From the NCBI GenBank assembly GCA_035048485.1, contig CM068583.1, forward strand, positions 44,801,790-44,865,789: 64,000 nucleotides of DNA, in the 5' to 3' direction. Of this stretch, positions 15,201 to 27,200 are shown in pieces. Origin of the DNA: Pteria penguin (lineage: Eukaryota > Mollusca > Bivalvia > Pterioida > Pteriidae). A program made the translations under genes and the position numbers. A model generated the notes under the pieces. The model had not been told where the DNA came from and ran no database searches. It saw only the letters and a list, made by a program, of their open reading frames with translations. Each line of letters starts with the position of its first letter. Position 1 is the first letter of the stretch.

Positions 15201-18200
15201 GCTTATCAACTATATTATCAGTTATATGAAAAAAAATGTGTGTTGAAATGAAAAGGAAACAAGAGGATAGATCAATGATTAAATGAATGATAATTGTTAC
15301 TTACAAGACTCCAGCAATGTCCTGCATTGTTTCTGTGAATCCTCTAAACTACGAGTCAGTTTATTTATAGTTTCTGCTCGTGATATTTGCATATTCTCAG
15401 ATTCTTTGTAACTCTCATTCAACTTTTGTTTCAGTGTGGAATTCTCGGTGTCCTGAGTAGAATATATCAATTACAAAATATAATAAGTATTTCGTCACGT
15501 TCATACACCCATAACAGTTAAGTTACCAAGTACTATACATACTTCAGAAACTATGAACAACTAACATTGATTATCAATTCATGTGACTGTAAAAGAATAT
15601 TTGACAGCTTCATGCACAGTGGATGTAGTGAATAATTCATGATTAAATACTTAGAACTTATAATGATCAGTATCATAGCTTTAGAAAAGTAGGTGTAAGA
15701 TGATGACAATTTAAAATATAAAAGATGCAAAAACAAATCATTGAATCTGATGGGTTGTTTAATTCAAGGGAAACAAGAGGTGTTAGTAAAACATGAATGC
15801 CCCCCAGTGGCAACAAAGTACCTCTAATGATTCAAAAGTTTTTGAAATGCAAGTCAAAGGACATGGTCAAGGTCGTGAGTCAATGATCTTGGTGTAATGT
15901 GATAGGGCTTTATTAGTGGAGTATGCATGCCAGATATGAAGCCTTTATCTCTCACTGTTCAATAATTATGGTGAAGATTAAAGTTGACAAAAGTCAAATA
16001 AACAGACAGACAAGGGCATAAAAATATGCAACATAATACAGTTTATGGATCAACCTTCACTACAATCAAGTATCACAATGCTATACTCACAATGTCATTG
16101 ACTTTTTCATTCAGTTCTTCTATTTTCTCTTTCAGGACTTTGACTTCTTTCTCATGTTTCTGTTGTATACCAGCCACAACACGTTCATGTTCATGACGAG
16201 CTCGAGTCAAACTATCCGAGTTTCCCATCTCTGCCAATTGATCATTGAGAGACTCAATATTTGACTCAGCAGTCTGAAGATTCTTTATGGCCTGCAATGT
16301 ACATCATTAAGAATCAACAAGTAATCAGTACACAATAACAAGAGCAATGTCAACGTAGCATATGCCCCTCCCCCTCCCCTTGGTTGGTTTTGTAACGTGG
16401 GCATAACTCAGATGACCACACTACTCCTCATAATAACCCACAAACAAAATTTTTCCATTCAAAAGTTTGTGCCCAATGATGAACAGATATGTCACTCGTT
16501 TTCATACTATTATTAATATTCTTCTTCATGCTGAAGTATCTTACCTCTTCTTTCCCTCTCTGGAGAGCTTCACACTGTGCTTCTATAGCTTGTAGTTTTC
16601 CTTTGAGCTGAGCGTTCTCTGTTTTACACTCGCCAAGTAGATCTTGACATTGCTGAAGGTTAGTGGACACCCCTTGTCTTTCACCTTCATCAAACAAAAT
16701 AAACTATGTATAAAATTCTTAAATCAACATCTTTTATGTTTAAAAAAAGAAAGGTACAGGTTTACTTGGTACATACTGCTACTTAAAGCTAGTAAGCTAA
16801 GTCAAACTGATTTTCAAAGAGCTGCCACTGAATTTAACTAGAATGAAGATTCATTCAACATTCATCTCCAATACAAATACATGTAATTGAAATTATTTTT
16901 CTAGGTCATTTGAATTACAGTGGAAGGGAACAAATGGTTAAATGATACAAACTTAAGTATAACGTGTACAATATATAAGGGCATCAAAATTCTTAGAGAC
17001 TTAATAGACTTTTGGCAAACATACATGGCCATCTTCCTTTTTGCTTAATTGGCAAATAAACTCCTTTGCATGAAGTGACAGACTACAGTTAATTCCTGAT
17101 TAAATCTTTAGCTTCTGTAGCTACTGTGGTTTACCTAGCAATTGTGCTGAATAAATATGCTTCATATGAGAAATAAGTGAATACTCAATTACCTTTGGCT
17201 AGTGAAAGCTGGTGTTTCAGGATACGTAGTTCTCTGCCTGATTCTTGTTTACAGATTTCCAGCTCATTGTTTAGATCATCAATCTTTCTTCCTCTTGCTT
17301 TGTACAAGACTTGTAATTGAGCCATTTGTCTGCCTTCTACTGTAGAATCTGATTCAAAAGTTAAAGTCATTACCCAATTATATAATCTTTGTATCTTTGA
17401 ATCATAATATAAGATTCAATACATTTATCAAATTGAAAGATAAAGAAGAATATTGTAAGTTATCTTGATTGGTGCTTACCATCTGGCACAGCCATAAGAT
17501 CCTGATCAGTCCTCCTCCTCTTGCCTCCTGCTTTCACTTCCTCTTCTTCCTCACCAGAGTCTGAACTTTCCTTCATACCATGGTACTGTACTTTGTAATC
17601 ACTATGCTTCTGAGGAGACAAAGGATGGGAAGGTATGCTATCTTGATCATGTGATGATCTTACACTATGAGACTGAGATGCAGTCACTTGATGATCATGT
17701 GATGGAACCTTGGAACTGTCACTCAAGACAGTGTTTGCTACAGCTGTATGGTAACCCTGATCTGTCTGTAAACTAAGATATCCTTGGGAAAGAGGAGGTC
17801 CACTGTACGGTGTTTGATTATCTGCCCTAGACTGATCTTCATTTTCAAATGTATTCCCATAGTAACCATGATGGTGATGATGAGGGTAATGATAATGTCC
17901 CATGTAACCACCATGATCATTGTGTAAGTCAGAGTTGCCTCCTTCAGCCTCTTGCCTTTCAGGTATCTCATCATATCTGTAGTCCTGAAAGTTTCCTTGA
18001 TCATTATGATTGTGTTGTTCTGTGTTGCCATGGTAATGATGTTGATATGGTTCAGGGTACCCGTGTTGACCGTGGTTATGATGATAATGTTCCTGGCTTG
18101 ACCATTCACCTGGCTGCTGAAACTGGTGATGATGAAGGTGATGATGATGGGAATGAATATGATGAGGATTAGCTGATGAAGTACTCTCTTGTTCACTGTT

Positions 18201-21200
18201 GCTATGGTAACCATCACTTTCTAATATACCTTCTTGTGAACGCCTTAATGCTAAAAAGAATATCATAATCAATAAACATGATAGCGTATCATAATTTGTA
18301 GTCTGAATTGTCTGACCCAAGCATAAGACTTGGGTCTGATTTTTCCTATAGAAAGAATCAATGGAAATTGAAGTAATTAAAAAATTTGTAAGTAGAACTC
18401 ACAATTCACTTGTCATTCACTAGTTTACAAAATCATAATATTTCTATATCAGAATGTTCAGTGGAAGACTTGTAGCAAGCCATTTTAAACATTATTCAGT
18501 AAAATTTTCCTTGCAATTTCCATGTTTAGACTAAGGTAAATCCCAATTTTAACAAAATAGGAGGAAATTCAAGAAGAGAATTTTAAAAATGACCACCTAT
18601 AGGACTTATATTGAACCTGCTAGTATGAAGGAATTAAAGTTTGGATATAATCAAGTGAATGACACAACAAATTGTAAGTAATAAAAAAAACTGATTTTTT
18701 TTCTAATTCCTGTCAATTCCCTCTATAGAAGGAATGTAAAGATGATGGATAAATACAAACCACAAGTCCAAAAATCATGAAACCAGAGGACATACAAAAT
18801 CAGTGAAAATGAAAAACAAATGGAAAATAACAAAATATGTCTACTTGAAGAGCATATGTGAACCCCTGTGATGGAGTGAGATCAGGTGCCCGGGAAAAGT
18901 GAGCATCTTCTGCTCGCTAGCAACACCCGTCACATATACCGAGTAGAAAGAGTCAAATCGTGTAAATTCCATATGTATTTATATATGGAGAAGTCAAAGT
19001 AGGTAACCTTCTAGTACAGAAAGTGTCAAATCTGTGTAAAATGATCGGAATCGGTCTCAGTCCAGAATATCATTTAAAAGTCTGGATAACTAGATATCAT
19101 ATGGAGTAATAAGAGTCTCGTAACGACTGTAGAACTTCCTCAGTGACGTTGCTAGTCTAGCACATATATAACCCTTTGTTGAGCAGCTTAACCGAAAGTC
19201 GCCTAGTCATATGCTTAGGTCTGACATTTTAGACAATATACCAATAATTTGATAAGATATTTATCAATTTTAAACTTTCTGAAAATTATAAGAGAGAATG
19301 TAATCTGATTAAACATTAAACAATTAGGTAAGTAAATGACACTCACAAATCATGCTCATTTAGAATTCTTACACTGATTATTAACAATTCTGATTCTTAT
19401 CTTGTTTTGAATTCTAACCTTTGAATATAACAGTACACAACAAAACTTTTCCATACCTCCTTCTTGAGAGGTCCTTATTTCTTGTGAAGCCCGTAGACTT
19501 TCTTGGGACTGTCTAAGAGAAGACATAGATCCATATGGTGACTGGGCTATAGTAGGAAGACCTCCATGGGATGTTGGGGCTGGAAATGTACGTCGCCAAG
19601 CTTCGCGGCTAAACAGCAAGTCAGAAGGTGTGCCATCATCATCTTCTTCTGCTATTGCTTCACTGAAAAAAAATTTATTAACATTTAATTAAAAAAAAAA
19701 GGAGACAAATTGAAGTCTTTAAAATAGAAACAATCTATTCAATGAAATATACATCAATACTAACCTTTCCTCCCTTCTGAAATGAAGACTATGATTCCTA
19801 GAGTCAGCACCTTCATCTGATGTGATAGAGAAATCATCTTCATCATCCATTAAATCATCGAATGCATTTGTCAGTAAAGCACGCAGCTAAAATACAAAAC
19901 AGAAATCACTTTACCAATATATATTAACAAGAGCAATGCCTAGCGTGGCATAATACGCCCGTCGCTTGATTTGGATGGGATCAATTCGCATTTAGCATGA
20001 TTTTCATGAAAAACATCTGACGTTTACTACAGTTAATTGCATTTCATAGCATTTTATCATAGGAATGTCCAAGAGCAATAACTCCTGCAGAAATGGTCCT
20101 ATCCAACCCATCTTGGAATTTGACCTGCAAAAAAAAACTTGAAATTTTTTAGTACAAGCCCCTCCCCCCTCCTAAAATTATAAATGTCTCAAAAATGAGG
20201 AAAAAGATATCAATACCTGTAAAATATGTGAAAGTTGGTACACTTTACTTGTTTCATGAGAAATTTCATAATGTTTTTACAAAAATTAGATTTTTAGTGA
20301 ATTTTCAAAACAAAATCTTGAAATTTACAAGTCCAAGGGCCATAAAAATCCTTCAAAAGTAGGTCAATCGTAACAAAACTCGAACTGGTACTGATGCCGC
20401 TTGAAATGAAGTTATATACAACATTTCAAATCAATATCTTGAAACACGGCCAAAAAAGTCAGGAAAACATGACCTAGGACATATGGCCAGCTCCCCCCCC
20501 CCCCCTAAGATTATAAATTTCTCAAAAATGAAGAGAAAGATATTAAAACCCATAATATATCATTATATGTGATAGTTAGTACATTTTACTTGTTTAATGA
20601 GAAATTTCATAATGTTTTGACAAAAAAAAGATTTTTAATGAATTTCTGAAAAAATCTTGAAATTTATAAGTCCAAGGGCCATAAATGCGTCAAAAGTGGG
20701 TCAATCGTAACAAACTCAAACTGGTACTGACGCCGCTTGACATAAAGCTATATACCAAATTTCAACTCAACATCTTGAAAGACGGCAAAGAAAGTCCGGA
20801 AAACATGACACCGGGACGGATGGACAGCGCAATAACATAATACGTCCCGTCTAATGACGGGCGTATAAAAATGTAATAGTTACCTTCTAACAAGACTTGT
20901 CGATAACAAAAATGCTCACCAGCAGGGCACTGTCAGAGGGAAAGCATGTACTTTCAATGCTTTTTTAATTCAAGGTCAAGTCCAAAGTAAAAGTCAAAGG
21001 TTAAAGACGAAAGCTTTGGTCACAATGAATTTACATGTGAAATCCTTAATATGATCCCTACAGGTGAAATCTCTAACATTTCAAAAGCAAAAGCCTATGT
21101 AAAAGTTTTCTAAAAGTAAGTAAAAATTCCAAGGTCAAAGTCAAAAGATACAGTACAAATGGCAAGCTCTTTACATGAGGGACTTATATGTGAAGTATCA

Positions 21201-24200
21201 TAGCGCTACCTCTGTTAATTCAAAAGATATAAACCAATTTAAAGTTTTTAAAAAGTATATCAAAGTTCAAGGTCAAGGTCACAAGATCAAAAGTCAAGGT
21301 ATCAAATGAAAGCTGTTGTCATGAGAAACAAATGTGTAAAGTATCAAAGCCTTATCACTATTGGTTCAAAAGATACAGCCCAGGTTAAAGTTTTTGAAAA
21401 GAAGGTCAAAGGCCTAGGTCAAGATTGCAAGGTCAAAAGTCTTGGTATCAAATGAAAGCTTTTGACATGAAGGACTTATATGTGAAGTATCAAAGCTCTA
21501 CCACTAACGGTTCAAAAGACAAAGCCTATGTTAATGTTTTGTGCACGAGGACACCGACGTGGACAATAAAGCGGACGAGTGGCAGAATGACAATAGCTCT
21601 CCGGACATTTTGTCCCTGCTAGCTAAAATGTTAAGTACAATATATCAACATGTCCAACTCTTTACAAAGGTACACTTAAGATGTACCGGTATGCTGTAAG
21701 AAAAGAACAAAAGCAGTTCTTACTTCACATACTCCCCACCCTTAGTTCAATATCATGACACAACCACAGCACAGCAGTTTATGAACAGGGCACTATTTCT
21801 AGTCACAAGTTCACTGTGAAATTGACACTGAAGATATGACCTTGGGTCAAGGTTATGACACGACCTTTTGCCATTGTAAATACATGTACTTTAGTGAAAT
21901 TGATCCACGTAAACGCTATAGTTTTATGTACCAAACACTTTTGGCTACAAGTTCAACTTGACCTTTAAGTTATGACCCTTGGTCAATATCAAGGACACAC
22001 CCCATCATGGCCATGTCAGGGGTAGAAGGTACCTGAGGTATTAATCAGACTGATAGGATACAGATGCAATAAATTTAAACTTTATTGTCCCCAAAAGGAA
22101 GTGTATCCCTGAAATATTACCTCATTAGAACGATAATGACTAAGTACTTTTAGCTTTTAAAAAATCCTGTATTCCTTTCATACTGCCAAATATGTAAACG
22201 ATAGATAATGGAAGTGAGATAATATAGGTGGGAATTTAATACCATTTTGTCCTCTTTTTGTTAAATTTAATAAAAAATACCAGAATTCGCAAATTTTCCA
22301 GTTTTATAGAATGCCTTCCCATACATTATATAAAGTTTACATTATGCCCCTGTATGTGTGCCTCGCTGAGAGTAATTTACTCTGGTGTTCCAAAGTCACG
22401 CACTATGTACCTGTATGACCTCATAGAAGATAAATTGGTTTTTGCAAATATCTGACCGATTTCGATAATACTCCATAAATGTACTTTCACTTTATAACTA
22501 CTAAATTTATACTATGGTGAAAATAATCAACAGGTTCTTTCTACAACAAGAGTTGTCAGGGGAAACAAAGATCGCCGGAAATGGATATTAATTTTCAAAG
22601 AAAATAAATTTAAGAAGCAGGTCATTCAGGAAATTGTGTTTCCCTACCTCAAAAGATACAAAAAAAAATTAATGACCAAAATATCTCCGAATTGAAATTC
22701 AGTAGGGTTGTTATCTTATCATGGCCAACATTCGTGTACGGTTTTAGATTCTACATAATAAGTTTTTCTTTTATAGTGTTGAAGTTTTTAATATATTGTC
22801 TATTGTGACTCTGACCTTGAAATACGAAGTTAATGTTTTCGGGCTAAAACTTGAAGTCAGAAGAGTCGATGGCATGAGGATTTCTTAAGCAGTTGATACT
22901 GTAAAGCATTGGTTAAAGTAAAAGATACCGGTATTAAGTCAGAAATCATGGTAGTATTAGTTGAAAGCCCTGGTCCTGAGGAATTCATGTATGGAATATC
23001 AAAGTTTCACCTTTTTCAGTTCAAAAGATATAGCCCACGTCAGAGTTTTGTCTACGGATGCCCAACGATGACAATGACACCGAAGCATGACATTAGCTCT
23101 CCGGACTCTCCCGGCGAGCTAAAAAAGAAAATATTGACCGGGGCTAATCATCCGTAAAGATTAATCAATTAGCTGTAACAGTTATAACAGTTGTAGCTTC
23201 TTTACACAGGTCCACCTCGACTTCGATCTTGGAGGTACATGTATGTCTTTTTCTATATACCCCCAAACTTCGTTTCCCAGAGTATATACCCAAAACCTCG
23301 TTTCCCAGAGTATAAAACTATGTTGTTGTCCACAAAAATTACAAACGACATATCAACACAATGTAAATAGTAAATAATGAAATCTGAAATTTGAGATAAC
23401 TAAAAAACTGAAAAAGTCAAAAGGGCCCCGCAGGATGCCTGTTACCATAACCTTGACCTTAATTTGGTACCAGCAGAAAGGTCTTGTCATAAGGAAAGCA
23501 GATGCCAAATATGAAAGCCCTACTTTTAACGATTCAATAGTTATGGTCAATGTTAAAGTTTTTCAAATGCAGGCCAATGCTCATCGTCAAGGCCACATAA
23601 TTAAAAATTTTGGTACCAACAGAAATGTCTTGTCATAAGGAACACACGTGCCAAATATGAAAGCTCTACCTGTGACAGTGTATTAGATATGGTAAATGTA
23701 AAAGGTTTTGCTGACATACAGATAAACAGACGGACAGACAGAGTAATTACTATAGGGCACCCGCTTATGAAGCCGAGCCTTAACAAAGATAAGTAATATT
23801 TTCTGCTCTTTTGATCTAGTGCATTCAATAACTCAACATGTATACTAATCCCAATATTTTAAACGGATAAATCAATAGACAAAATATCAAGGTTAAAAGG
23901 AGTACATTTTCATCATTATCTCTGTTAATTTTATATAAACTCACCCGCAAAAGAAGTTTCAGTATATCCCTTATGTCTATTTCGACAATGTGTACATCAA
24001 TACAAGCATCTCTATTCCATCGTAAATCATGCAACTTATTACAGCAAAAGTTCTGGGAAAGTACTTCTTGAATTAAGAAGGGATTCAACAGATCGTTGCG
24101 GTCATCCAAATGCATTTGAATTCTATTCATTTCAGAAAGACAAAACATTTTATTCACGTACGACATGATGAGACCTTAGCATCCAGATTTACTTCAAACT

Positions 24201-27200
24201 TCTTTATAACCTAACAAAACTATCTATGACTGTTTTCTCACATAAAACAATACTCATACATGTTGGTGAAATGCACAAAGTCCACCACTGCATAAAAAGC
24301 GGTAAATTGTTCGTATCTCACGCCAGTCAAATCCCTTATACTTCTGTAAAACCATATCTCATATATGATAGCAATGTCCTCACAGGGATAAATTTGTCTA
24401 CAAATCCACTCAAATTCCAACCAATACTATCACCAATTATCATGAAGCCACATCATGAAATTGTTGCAAATACTTTCGTCTGTACCAGCAAAGAGTAAGC
24501 CTCGCAAAAAACCGGAATCAAAAGGAAAGAGATGGAGAAGGCAGATCTTACTAGAATAAAAGACATCATTAGTGACATTAAGTGCTTGGCGTTAATTGAT
24601 ATTGTTTCTTCTCAATTGATTTATTGCAGGTTGACAATGGTAGATAAAACACTCCGCTTTACTAGATGCCAGTTTCGGATAATGAGATTACAGGAGCTAA
24701 GACCGGCCATATGCTATATGCTTCAATTTATATCACTCTTTCAGATCTGAATGCATGCCATTGTATAATGTATAGAGGGTAGCATTTCACCTTATTATGA
24801 TTATGGCGGTAAATGAAATATAGTCTTGAAAGATAGGTTTCCTCCGGGATGTTCAGCAGTCTTGTCATTTATTACAATGCCTATAAACAATTACTACTTA
24901 ACTTTGTTCTTTTTTAAAGGAATCTTGACAGTGAAACGCAATTAAACTGGAATCTATAGAAACAAACGCTGAAGATAGCCTACATCACGTCTGACAACGG
25001 AATCACGAGAGATACATGTATTTGAAGTCCTTACACCCGCACACCCAATAAAATTGGTCGGTAATTTGTGTTTTGTGTCGCTTTCAACATTTGTTAATTA
25101 TATCGCGACATGGAAACAGGAAGTATTCATCCTCTTATTTAAGAGTCTTAAGCATAGTTGCCAATCATCCGGGAACCGAATCCGGTCGTCTGTGCCGCAA
25201 GCCAAGCGGTCAACCACTTCACCTGCCCTGACCGTGAAGAAACCTCAAAGTGGAGTGTCCAACCTCAATCCATTGACTTTTGACATAAAGACGGAAAACC
25301 CTGAAGGTCCATAGCCGTGTTTACATTCTAATATAACAAGGAATATGTGCAATAAGATTAACGAATATTCGTGGAGTAACTGTACACCCTCGGCAGTAAG
25401 TTCCATTACGGGACAATAAACACGAACACTTGGCATCTTATCCTAATTTATTTCGTCTACTCTGAATTTCCAAGCTGATATGAAGTATTTGCATTTCATT
25501 TCTGTCGAGTGACAGGTTTATTAACCTAGAATAAAAACTACACAAAGAAAATTGTTTGTACAATTCCAAACATTACTATCAACGCTTAAGTAACACTGAT
25601 TTTCCTTTTTATCACATTACTTTAAAGGACGCGCATTATTTTGTTTTGTTTGACACTATGTTTAATTTTGCATGGATACCTGACAAAATCGAGATGTAGA
25701 CTACCTTTCTTATATCTGCACCTCGCAATATACCCTCTCTATCGATCTAATGTGTCCCGTCACGTTTTCCGTTAAGGCGCAAAAATTTCATTACATTTGA
25801 TTTTATTCATGAGAGAAAATCTAATCGCATGTCATTTTAAATTCTAAATTTAAAAGCGAAATTCATTCTCATCCTTAATCATTGAGATAACAAAAGTCGT
25901 TCCAATCAACAATTTTCGAATAGCATTTACTCAAAAGTCTAATAAAATCTATAATATTAAATTTGTGAATATTAACTAAAGACTTATGAATAGGCCCATA
26001 ATCAATGATAATCAGGCTGAATTAGGCTATAAGATAAAATTTCAGGTGGGTGCTATATTTTAGTTATTTACATACAAAGAAGTAACTGTGTATGTTTAAG
26101 ATGAGAGCACAGTCAACATAAACTGATTATAAGCACCATTCTATGATTGATTGATTGATTTTTGTTTAACGTCACACCACGAATATTTCACGTATATGGT
26201 GACGGCTCTGCCTGATGCGGGGCATATAAATTTTGACCTTTGCAACGGACCCACCCGAAGCAGTGAGGGATCTTTAACGTGCCATGCATACCACGACATG
26301 GGGCCTCGGTTTTTACTGTTTCATCCGAAAGACTGGACACCGGCATGACCAGAGCGGGACTCGAACCCCGACCTCCCGATCAGGAGGCCAGCGCGATACC
26401 ACTTTTTCAGAAAGTCCATGGTTGCCATGGTTAGGTGGTGGAGAAAGCTAACGCGTTAGACAAATATACTGATGATAATTCTTACATTCCCGGTTCAGGA
26501 ACTGACCATAGATCCACAGAAGTGAGAGTTCACAAGAACGGATAACTTCCTTGTACCATTTACATATCTAAATATGTATGTGCATGTGTTCGTTTACTCT
26601 TTTTATACACAAACTTGAAAGTCAAGAGATGATACATTTTGAAAACAATCCTGAAATAACATTCACTGCCAAGAGACCACTATAAATCACATCATACCGA
26701 ATACCAAACAAGTAAACAGAAGAAAATTCTTATATTGTTATGGCATGAATACACAGGTGTAAGAAGCAAATCATAAGAGAGTTGGGGGACCTTTATAATC
26801 AGTGGCCTCCGTGGATGTTAGATGCTCTTCGATAAATTTTTATGATCAGCCAAAAAAGAGAACCTCCACGTGTTTCCAACATTTATGAAAAAGTACCAGT
26901 GTAAATGTACTTGAACAGTTGAAGAATTACAGTTAACACAAATATTTATTTCAATTTAATACTAAAGCTATTCTATGAACAGGTAAAGATTGTAAATGAG
27001 TTCTGTCAACAAACATACTAGTGTTGAGAGGGTTAAAGGTTACGATATTATCTTAAACCTATTTGGCTCATTCTCAAGGAATTATGCAAGGGTCTATACA
27101 AATCCTACACAATTCACAAATAAAATGACCAAAAGGGGCTTCTCACAATGAATTAGAACTTTACTTATTTAAAAGCTCTGTAAACACTTTTCCACCAGAA

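Noticed and set aside
17738..18217. Open frames antisense to and out of frame with CEP152 exon 4
   Set aside because: They mirror the CAT/CAC-rich histidine codons. The true frame is fixed by splice phase and neighbouring conserved exons.
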